This document shows, one piece after another, positions 55,140 through 64,000 of a stretch of DNA of 64,000 nucleotides (within the stretch, counting starts at the first letter, position 1; each line of letters starts with the position of its first letter). The position numbers and the translations under genes are program-made. Below the pieces are notes generated by a model. That model saw only the letters and a list, made by a program, of their open reading frames with translations. It was not told the origin of the DNA and did not search any database. This DNA comes from Pseudeuparius sepicola (Eukaryota > Arthropoda > Insecta > Coleoptera > Anthribidae), in contig OY987308.1 in assembly GCA_963920635.1 (NCBI GenBank), positions 25,978,096 through 26,042,095 on the forward strand, in the 5' to 3' direction.

Positions 55140-56760
55140 CAAATATCATAAAACAAATACTAATTTTGCTGAGCTTTTTTTTACATTGCGGGCTTAAATT
55201 TTAGTTTTAAAAATAATTACACTTTGAGTGCAGTTTTTTATGCGTTTATAATAATAATAATGATCGGAACTGTGTGCTAGGTAGTCGTTATACAGGGTGC
55301 AATAAAATTGATATTTGTAAAAGTGTTTAATTAAACTGGAGCAGTGTTTTTTTTCTTATCGTCCCAATTCTTATCTTTTTTTATCTAAAATTTATTCATC
55401 CCATATAGGTGGTCTGCTCCTATTAATACCTATCAAACATATTAAAAAAATGTCTTTATCCATGTAACAAGATTAATAAATATATATAAATGATAAAATC
55501 TATGCAAGTGGCTATATGGATTAAATATATAGGTAGGTAAACATAAGTAATTTATTTGTTGCCTGTATTGGCTACCGATTTAACTTATCATTTGCAACTT
55601 TCTAGGGGAATATCACGAAATTTTTACACTCTGATTGTTTTACAGATGAAATAAAGATTTTTCAGCTTTCTAATTACTTTCGCAAGTTTTCATGAATCTT
55701 TGTAATATGTAGTTGTTAACTCCCTGTATATATCTCTGTCATTTGGCAACAAATAATTGCATAAAGAGAATGTTGCAAGCTAGTTTTTTTTTCAACCGTT
55801 TTCCAGTTACAATTTAAATGAATTGCTACAGGATTTCGTGATACAGCAAACAATAACTGTGAGAAACATTTTGAGGGTTTTTGAATTTCTTAATAAAATG
55901 GTTTAATGCAACTATTTTACTGTTGGTGCCTGCCAAGGTCGATATGGTTAATAATCTATCTGACCATAATAATGAACGTCTATATTTAGCCACTGTGTGG
56001 GCAAAAAAATTAGAATAAACGAATCTATTATAGTCATTGCATAGCGCTCTTTCCATTGGCTTATTAGGGAAATTATCGGAAAAAATCGAATGATTATAAA
56101 AGCCATCACCGCAGTTCCTGTATATATATATATAGGTATACAGCCCGGTTTCTATTGTATTTTCCCTTACATCCGCTTTCGCAGAAACGGAAATACACAA
56201 CGGATTTTTACAAAACTAAGATTTATAACGTGTTTCATACATATGCTATTTTGGTGCCAGTACCTATGTGTATATTACTCATTGTTTCATTAATTAAATT
56301 ATAAAATTATCTTTATTGCTGCAGCAATTTGTAATTTATCGAAAGTAAAATCATTATGAGTGTCTAATCGTTATCTAAAGCTTTAAATCGTCTCCTTTGA
56401 CAATAGATTAAAATACAAAAATCGAAGAGGCTAAATTTAGAAGCCTCACCCTTTAACATCCTGTCCTGTCTCCAAACAAGTTCCCACAAAGAAATAGGTA
56501 ATATCGCGGTTCTGATAAACCTTTTTCTTCGCGTTATTCGTTTATTGAACCTGCATCAGAATATAGGTATTATACTTGTAAGGTTTCAAAAGCTATTGTA
56601 TTATTCTCCTATTGTGTAATGATAAAACTTCGACATCTTGGCACCGTTTTACTTATTTAGTATGTCAGTAAGGAAACCATCTGTTTAAACAGTTATTCCC
56701 TCGAACAATTAAACGCAGATCGGTACAGCGCTTTTTTACTTCAACTCGCAAACGTTTATG
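55140..56760. other. AT-rich DNA upstream of myosin VI
   Basis: No gene or clear repeat is supported. One isolated TACAGGGTGCAATAAA end lies near 55292. The region may be a first intron if the exon at 55067-55132 belongs to myosin VI. Confidence 0.5.
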
Positions 56761-56766
56761 TTCTAA

Positions 56767-56996
56767 CTGTTTACGAAATAAAACACTATAAAAGGTAGTG
56801 CGACTAGTGCGCGTCCTCAACCGGAAATGACGTGATAAGAACCTGACCAATCGCGGACTCGTAATTTGGCGCGAAATTCAAAATTAAACTGTTTACGAAA
56901 CAAAGCACTAGTGCGACTAGTAGCGTTCTTAACCGCAAATGACGCGATAAGAAACCGACCAATCGCGGACCCGAAATTCGGCGCGAAATTCAAAAG
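56767..56996 (+). promoter_or_regulatory. Tandemly duplicated 122-bp promoter module with CCAAT and E2F-like sites
   Basis: Two units start at 56767 and 56889 with CTGTTTACGAAA and run through GTGCGACTAG, AACCG-AAATGACG-GATAAG, GACCAATCGCGGAC and GGCGCGAAATTCAAAA. Each has an inverted-CCAAT-compatible CCAAT (56847-56851, 56959-56963) and an E2F-like site (TTTGGCGCGAAA 56865-56876, TTCGGCGCGAAA 56977-56988). The upstream unit also has TATAAAAG at 56787-56794, missing from the second. The module ends about 20 bp before the myosin VI start codon, with ACTTGCAG in between, so it may lie in the promoter or leader. Factor binding is inferred from the motifs. Confidence 0.65.
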
Positions 56997-57017
56997 TTGT
57001 ACTTGCAGAAATTCAAA

Positions 57018-60000
57018 ATGGATGAAACTGTGTGGGCTCGTGACCCCGCCGAGGGCTACATACAGGGCCGGATCACAGAAATTATGGGTGAAGGGGCTGA
57101 GGTCACGCCGTCTAACAGCAAGTACCCTAAAAGGGTGTTGTCTTTTGCCGACATTTTTCGGGCAAATATTGAAGAAAATAAGGACTATGATGACAATTGT
57201 TAGTAGAGTTTTTTAACGTTAAAAAGGGTTGTTTCATGGTTTTGTTTTCTAGGTGAAATGATGTTTTTAAATGAGGCATCATTACTACACAACATACGTA
57301 CAAGATACTACAAAAATAAGATATATGTAAGCATTTTTATATTAAAAAAAATTAAAATAACATATATTTAATTCCAGTCATATGTTGCTAACATTTTGAT
57401 CGCAGTAAACCCGTACAAAGATATTCCCGAACTTTATTCGACAACCACTATCAAAAGTTATCAAGGAAAGTCGTTAGGTGAACGTCCACCACACGTTTTT
57501 GCTATAGCAGACAAAGCTTTTAGAGACATGAGAGTTCTGAAGCAGTCTCAAAGTATAATAGTGTCTGGAGAGTCTGGTGCCGGTAAAACCGAATCCACGA
57601 AGCACTTGCTAAAATATTTATGCGAAGGGGGCAAAGCAGGCCCCATCGAACAAAAAATACTCGACGCCAACCCCGTACTAGAGGCTTTTGGCAACGCTAA
57701 GACGACAAGAAACAACAACAGTTCGAGGTATGAAAATATTATTTTAAAGCGACAATTTTTTATCGCTTGTTAATGTTGTAGATTTGGTAAATTTATTGAG
57801 GTTCACTTTGATAGAAGCTTCCAAGTGGCAGGTGGTCACATTTCGCATTATCTACTTGAAAAAAGTCGTATTTGCTCGCCTCACGGCGATGAAAGAAGCT
57901 ACCACATTTTTTATATGCTCATGGCGGGTGCGCCAGATGGTTTGAGGCAAAAATTGGGGCTTACACAGCCCGATGACTTTAACGTAAAGTTTTTATATAA
58001 AAACATATTTATATTTGTGATACACAAGATTATTTTGTAGTACCTGCGCAAGGCCTGTACAAGATACTTCGCTAGTGCTACTAGCGACAAGAAATTAAAC
58101 TCAAAACAAAAATCCTCAGCTCACAATACTAAGGGGCCTTTAAAAGACATCCTTCTAGATGACGTAGAAGATTTTAAAATGTTAGATGAGGCCCTGTCGA
58201 GATTGGGAATAAACGAAATGGAGAGACTACAAATTTATACAACGGTAGCTGCCGTGTTGCATCTCGGGAACATAGGTATGTTTTTGGGGTGTTAAAAATT
58301 AAAAAAACATCTTTTTTTGTTCACAGAATTTGAGGATAATCCTGAAGATACAAGGGGCGGTTGTAAAGTGGCTGCCAACAAGGAAAAATCTTTATTAATC
58401 GCTTCGAAATTATTGGAAATTGATGAAACCGAACTTAGACAAGCTCTGGTTTCACGTGTCATGCAAAGTAGCAGGGGAGGTCTAAAAGGGACGGTTATAA
58501 TGTATGTTTTTTTATATATATATATATATATTTAAAACAATGTGACTTTTCCTATGTGTCTTGTTAGAAGTGTATAAAAGAACAATGACATGAGAAAAAT
58601 CATATTATTTTACTTTTTTTTTGTAGCGGCCTGTATTTTTTCAGGGTTCCTCTAAAAGTCTATGAAGCTAACAATGCCCGTGACGCACTTGCGAAAGCCA
58701 TTTACAGCAATCTGTTCGATTATATCGTAAATAGAATAAATCAGAGCATACCGTTTCAAGCCTCAAGTTACTATATCGGAGTCCTGGATATTGCAGGCTT
58801 TGAATTTTTTACGGTAAACAGTTTCGAACAGTTCTGCATAAATTACTGCAACGAAAAATTGCAACAGTTCTTCAACGAGCGCATTTTAAAATATGAACAG
58901 GAACTATACAAACGCGAGGGTCTTTCGGTGCCCGAGATTAAATTCGTCGATAATCAAGATTGCATCGATATTATCGAAACAAAAAACAAGGGAATCCTGC
59001 AGCTACTTGACGAGGAATCAAAATTACCAAAGACATCGTATACACATTTTACGGAGGAAGTGCATAAAGTTTGGGGGAATCAGTATAGATTGGGCCTACC
59101 ACGATCTTCCAAACTCAAAGCACATCGAAGCATTAGGGATGACGAGGGATTTTTAATACGGCATTTTGCCGGTGCCGTATGCTACCAAACTGTAAGTCAA
59201 AAAGTAGGTTATATTATTCGACTAACACATAACGGTGATTATTACACTATGCATTATCTACGACTATTACATTTTGACTTTTAGTGTCAATTTTCTTCTT
59301 ATTTTGTTCACTTAAAAGTTTGACATTTTATTCACAGCTACTGGTGCATGTGATATTATATTTTTAGCAACACTTTATGGAAAAAAATAATGATGCTCTA
59401 CACGCCTCTTTAGAAGGAATTGTACAAGACAGTAAAAGTAAATTTATACAATCTCTATTTGAAAACAGTGTTGCCCAAAAAGGAAAATTAAGTTTCATCA
59501 GTGTCGGAAACAAATTTAAAACGCAGCTTCAAGAACTTATGGAGAAATTAAAAAACAATGTATGTTAGAAACTATTATATTTATTTAGTTAATAATTCCT
59601 GAAAGACAAAAGTGTTTCCATTTAATATAAATTGCCGTTTAATTGATACTTTCAGGGCACGAATTTCATTCGTTGTATCAAACCTAACAACAAAATGATA
59701 GATCAACAGTTTGACGGAAGTCTATGCTTGATGCAACTAAAGTGTTCGGGAATGACGTCAGTATTAGAGCTGATGGAACATGGCTTCCCATCTAGAACAC
59801 CCTTTGCCGAATTACACTCAATGTACAAGGAATATTTGCCTAAGGAATTGAAACAATTGAGTCCAAAAACTTTCTGCGAAGCAATGCTGCACAGTCTGAG
59901 ATTACAAGAGAAAGATTTCAAGTTTGGCATCACCAGAGTATTTTTTAGACCTGGGAAATTTGCCGAATTCGATAAGATCATGAGGTCGGACCCCGAGAAT

Positions 60001-63000
60001 CTTAAGTCGATTGTTAACAGTGTCAAGAAATGGCTGGTGAAGTCGCGCTGGCTCAAGGCGCAGTTCTGCGCGCTTACTGTTATTAAAAGTAATTGCGATG
60101 ACTTTTATGTATTTGTTAATAATTTTCGTATGTTTTTTTAGTGAAAAATAAAATAGGATATCGTAGAGATGCTTTGATAACGATACAGAAGCACGCACGA
60201 GGGTATTTGGTCAAAAAACAATATGGACCGCGTATAAAAACTATAAAAAATATCCGTTCGCTCGATGCTAGGGTTAAACAAATAGAATCGATTGCTCTGC
60301 AGTTAAAAAAAGACAAAGAGAGCACCCAAAAAGAACTAAACCAGTTGAATTCGGAGATAACAGGGTCGATAGATCGAATAAAGGTATGAAACGACATTTT
60401 TAAGCACTGCCAAAATGTGTATGTTATTTTTTTGTAGCGAGATGACAAAATGGACACGAAAATAATCGAACGGAAGTACACCGAACTTGCCGCCAAAGTC
60501 GACGCTCTAATGGCGGCACTAACGAAGAAAGTGCAACAGCAGAAGATCGCCGACGAGCAGGAGCGCCTGAAGAAGATACAGATGGAAATGGAGATGGAGA
60601 AGAGGCGCAAGGAAGAAGAAGAGCTCAAGTTTAAGGAAGAAGAAGAAGTGCGCAGGCTGAAGGCCGAGATGGAAGCGAGGCGTAAGGTCGAGGAAGAACA
60701 GAGGAAGAAACAGGAGGAGCAAGACAGAAAGTTGGCGCTTGAGTTGCAGCAGCAACAAGAGAAACTGGAGAAGGAAGAAAGGTTGTACCAGGAACAACTG
60801 GAACAGGAGAGACAGGATCGGGAGCTGGCGCTGAGATTAGCACAAGAGAGCAACGGGCAGATAGAAGAGAGTCCGCCGATGCTGCGCAAGTATGTATCGG
60901 GTGTTGTTCGAATCTTGATGTAAATATTGTAAAAAAAAAATGTGGTGGTTGTCACACCTTCTTTGCCGTTTCTTTATTGTCAATGTTGCTTCTTGTTTAC
61001 ATGGACAGCGGGATCGGAGATCAGCAGAGACAGTCGTTTAAATTGAACAGGTACGAAAAAAAGTAGAATGGGAACTTGGTCACGTTTTAACAGTACTAAT
61101 AATAATTCCGTCGTCTATTAACAAGGTACCATTGCTTTTAATACCCTCACACGGAAATAGCTGTACGTTACTACTGGTGTGGAAATAATTGCATTAAAAT
61201 CTAAAACAAGAGTTAGCACTTATTGTTCCAGGGTTAAGACAAAATGTCTTGTCTGTATTTATATGGGTTATACAGGCTGTTATTTAAGTACGTAGCCAAA
61301 CTTCAAGGGCTGATTCTTTGAGTGATTTTAAGACGAAAAGTTTATATAAACATAGATCCGGTATCGCTTAGTTTTCAAGATACAGGGTGTCAAACTTAAA
61401 AAAAAATTTTTTTTCAACAACATCTTTATAATCCTTTAGCCGATTTTGTTTAAATCTAGCAGTGTTATTTACGGTAGAGAGGGGTTAATTTAGCCCTAAG
61501 CAGATTCAAATTATTAAGTCCAGTGGCGTCCCAGGGGCACCGTGACCAATATTTTTGAAAAAAAAAGGTGCGCAACTGACTTTTTTAAAACTTTTATATT
61601 TTTCTCGCATTAAGGAACTACGAATACAACTTTTTGGTCTCTTGAATTTTTTTCGTGTCGTGCTTCGTTTTCGAGAGAAAAAATAAAAACCACTTTATTG
61701 CATGTCTGTCATATTATTGCTTTGTTGTTGCATTGCTGCTTTCTCGAAAACGAAGCAAGATACGAGCCAGATTCAAAAGAGTTGTATTCTTAGTTGCTTA
61801 ATGCGGAAAAAAATATAAGTTTTAAAAAAGTCAGTGGCGCACATTTACTCTTTCTCAAAAATATTGGTTAAGGGACGCCACTGGACTTGATAATAATTGT
61901 AATCTACTTTTATATTTTTTTCACACTAAGCAACTAAGAATACAACTTTTTGGTCTGGTGAATCTTTCTCGTATCTTACTTCGTTTTCGAGAAAGCAGCA
62001 ATGCAACAACAAAGCAATGACATGCAATAAAGTGGTTTTTATTTTTTCTCTCGAAAACGAAGTACGACACGAAAAAAATTCAAGAGACCAAAAAGTTGTA
62101 TTCTTAGTTCCTTAATGCGAGAAAAATATAAAAGTTTTAAAAAAGTCAGTGGCGCACTTTTTTTTTCAAAAATATTTGTCACGGTGCCCCCCGGGACGCC
62201 ACTGGACTTAATAATTTGAATCTACTCAGGGCTAAATTAACCCCTCTCTACCGTAAATAACACTGCCAGATTTAAACAAAATCGGCCATAAGATTATTAA
62301 GATGTTGTTGAAAAAAGATTTTTTTTTAAAGTTTGGCACCCTCTGTATCTTGAAAACTAAGCGATACAGGACCTATGTTTATATAAACTTTTCGTCTTAA
62401 AATCACTCAAAGAATCACTCCTTGAAGTTTGGCTAAGTACTTAAATAACACCCTGTATAGTTTTATGGGATGGATGATAGAAAATCATAAAATGGGACTA
62501 TTTAGCGGTGTAATTAGAATAAAAATTGTGGTTTTCTGACAGTTGTTGAAATGTCCCAGAATAAAACTTGATCACAATGTAGCAGGGACTCTTTAAGATA
62601 AAAAGGGTCCCTGCAATGTAGTAACCCACTATTATGACAGTAAGGACGAAAATAACGCTATTTTCAAAGGAGAACTAAGGAAAATTTAATTTTCGAATCC
62701 ATTTTCTTCTGTGTCACCCTGCTTATTTGTTGCTTCCCACGTTAAAAGCCTTTCACTTTCCGTAATGTACTCATTCCCCGAAAATGCTCAAAATAGGTCG
62801 GAAGCAGTGCGTAACCAGCAAGCGAACCAGGCGAAAAGCAAATACGACCTATCCAAATGGAAATACTCGGAGCTGCGCGACACCATCAACACGTCGTGCG
62901 ATATCGAGCTTCTCGAGGCGTGCCGCCACGAGTTCCACCGTCGCCTGAAGGTGTACCACGCGTGGAAGGCGAAGAACCGCAAACGCACCACCATGGACGA

Positions 63001-63488
63001 AAACGAGCGGGCGCCGCGCTCCGTAATGGAGAGCGCGTCACGGTAGGAGCACGAGGCGAGGTCGTGACACAATTTGTACGTTCATCGTTGTTGCAGGACA
63101 CCGCGTCTGCCGCAGAAGGCGATCCTCGACAATAACACGCAGCGCTTCTTTAGAATTCCGTTTCAGAGGCCGGGGAGCGAGCAGGGCAAGCGGGGCTGGT
63201 GGTACGCGCACTTTGACGGTCAATATGTCGCCAGGCAGATGGAACTGCACCCGGAGAAGGCCCCGATACTATTAGTAGCCGGTATATATGTTTGATTTTG
63301 TTTAAAAATTAATGTGGTTGGTAAAATAATGCGTTCCAGGCAAAGATGACATGCAGATGTGCGAATTATCCTTGGAAGAAACCGGACTGACAAGGAAGCG
63401 AGGGGCCGAGATCCTCGAGAGCGAGTTTAATAGAGAATGGGAAAAACTCGGCGGTAAAACTTACGTTAGACCAGCCGATAGGAAATGA
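57018..63488 (+). CDS. jar: Myosin VI (jaguar orthologue)
   Basis: Fifteen exons: 57018-57198, 57253-57326, 57378-57727, 57782-57983, 58041-58275, 58327-58501, 58645-59191, 59368-59559, 59656-60088, 60142-60383, 60438-60889, 61009-61050, 62797-63042, 63097-63281, 63340-63488; 1234 residues. Myosin VI is the actin motor that walks to the minus end and serves endocytosis, membrane traffic and sperm individualisation. Motor landmarks: P-loop GESGAGKT at about 149-156, switch I NNNSSRFGKF, switch [10 protein letters not shown], the insert-1 region ([13 protein letters not shown]), and a Thr at the TEDS position (GTVIM, 16 residues before DALAK). The converter and insert 2 ([18 protein letters not shown]) are followed by one IQ-type motif, a predicted helix with a long charged run (exon 11), and the cargo-binding tail ([59 protein letters not shown]). 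Exon 12 (42 nt) is in phase 2 on both sides and could be skipped. Confidence 0.96.
61271..62457. mobile_element. TACAGGG-type fold-back element in a myosin VI intron
   Basis: Begins TACAGGCTGTTATTTAAGTA and ends with its complement ATAACACCCTGTA. The arms include AAACTTCAAGG, TTTTAAGACGAAAAGTTTAT, ACGGTAGAGAGGGGTTAATT and GTCCAGTGGCGTCCC, all mirrored. A second palindrome at its centre (AAAACGAAG... and ...CTTCGTTTTCGAG) makes it a nearly complete hairpin. It accounts for two thirds of the 1.7-kb intron between exons 12 and 13. Confidence 0.85.
62580..62618. repeat. Small hairpin GCAGGGACTCTTTAA...GGGTCCCTGC
   Basis: A 10-base stem (GCAGGGACTC-like against GGGTCCCTGC) with an A-rich loop. 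The words GGGACTCTTTAA also occur at the inner inverted pair at 4490 in the fold-back of 4045-5472, which suggests shared ancestry of the ends. Confidence 0.45.
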
Positions 63489-64000
63489 AATATTTATTTT
63501 ATGTATTTAATGTTTCCGGGGCTTTATTTTTACTTTTTTGCAATCTGTCCAGCTTTACACAGTATTAAATTATGTTAATTTAGCAGGTTTTTCGTAATAA
63601 ATTTTATCCATATATATTGTGCTAAATATAGAAAATAAAGCCTTACAAGGTTTAAAAAGTGTATTAGAAGATTATACCTACCTTTTTTTAATAATAAACG
63701 CAGGAATAAACTGGAAAATTCATCAAAGATGAAGACAATTTTGAAATAATGCAGCTAGCGCCATCGTCTCTCGAACGTCCCAACTTTCGTGACAAGTGAC
63801 AGGTTCTTCTTCTTCCAATATATTTTTTGCTGTTTTCTGACAACTACTTTAGGAACACTCGTCACTGGGTTAATAGCCTCGTAGCTGAGCCCATTAATGA
63901 AAAGAGAAGAAGAAGAGGTATTTGTAACTATAACCTCATTCTTTGAACCTTTGGACTCATTAAATTTTCACAAATGAAACGTACAAAGACTGTTTAAAAT
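63489..64000. other. 3' region after myosin VI
   Basis: AATAAA signals at about 63596 and 63634-63639 are plausible ends of the myosin VI transcript. The last 350 bp show no gene on either strand. Confidence 0.6.

Noticed and set aside
60116..60955. 279-codon Ser/Cys-rich minus-strand frame opposite myosin VI
   Set aside because: Antisense shadow of the Glu/Lys/Arg-rich helical exon of myosin VI.

Overview
This window is nuclear DNA of an insect, most likely a beetle. It is AT-rich, and the genes carry many short introns (about 50-80 bp) with GT...TTTTAG splice signals. It encodes insect-type genes: kynurenine 3-monooxygenase of the ommochrome pathway, clan-3 (CYP6-like) cytochrome P450s and a class VI myosin. 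The order is an inference from overall gene character; no diagnostic marker was seen. All gene models below were assembled by eye from splice sites, reading-frame continuity and family recall; nothing was aligned or searched.

Layout, left to right. (1) 35-774: 3' end of a secreted protein with a thrombospondin type-1 domain. (2) 0.8-7.8 kb: intergenic DNA with a CCATGG-rich inverted repeat, a GC-rich island and a nested fold-back element. (3) 7834-9761 pyruvate kinase. (4) 10341-12854 a PDIA5-like disulfide isomerase with four CxxC domains and RDEL. (5) 14379-13071 (minus) BABAM2/BRE, head-to-head with (6) 14732-16568 SMU1. (7) 16724-18615 mitochondrial ribosomal protein L33, with a tandem-repeat-filled intron. 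(8) 18886-18677 (minus) last exon of an unrecognised gene. (9) 19444-20641 a DGAT2/MOGAT-family acyltransferase, tail-to-tail with (10) kynurenine 3-monooxygenase (30287-20765, minus). Its 7.8 kb sixth intron holds two complete P450 genes on the opposite strand (24518-26100 and 26624-29357). A third, frameshifted P450 (33152-34723) lies just upstream of it. (11) 34.8-36.5 kb: a fold-back element. (12) 36841-53651: a 26-exon gene for a secretory-pathway protein made of about fifteen thioredoxin-like repeats and a C-terminal membrane anchor. (13) 55-57 kb: CpG-rich and duplicated promoter-like DNA, then (14) 57018-63488 myosin VI.

The most unusual feature is the 17 kb multi-thioredoxin-like gene. 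Its repeats are bounded by phase-1 introns falling on one conserved codon, so exons can be skipped or exchanged without a frameshift. Seven repeats have CxxC sites and the others have acidic replacements. Three in-frame cassettes are visible. One of them (46917-49957) could yield a shorter form ending in an acidic-then-basic tail without the membrane anchor. I recognise the fold but not a named family, so its function is left open.

A second theme is one family of fold-back elements whose arms begin TACAGGG and end CCCTGTA. At least six large copies occupy intergenic DNA and introns of the KMO, thioredoxin-repeat and myosin VI genes.
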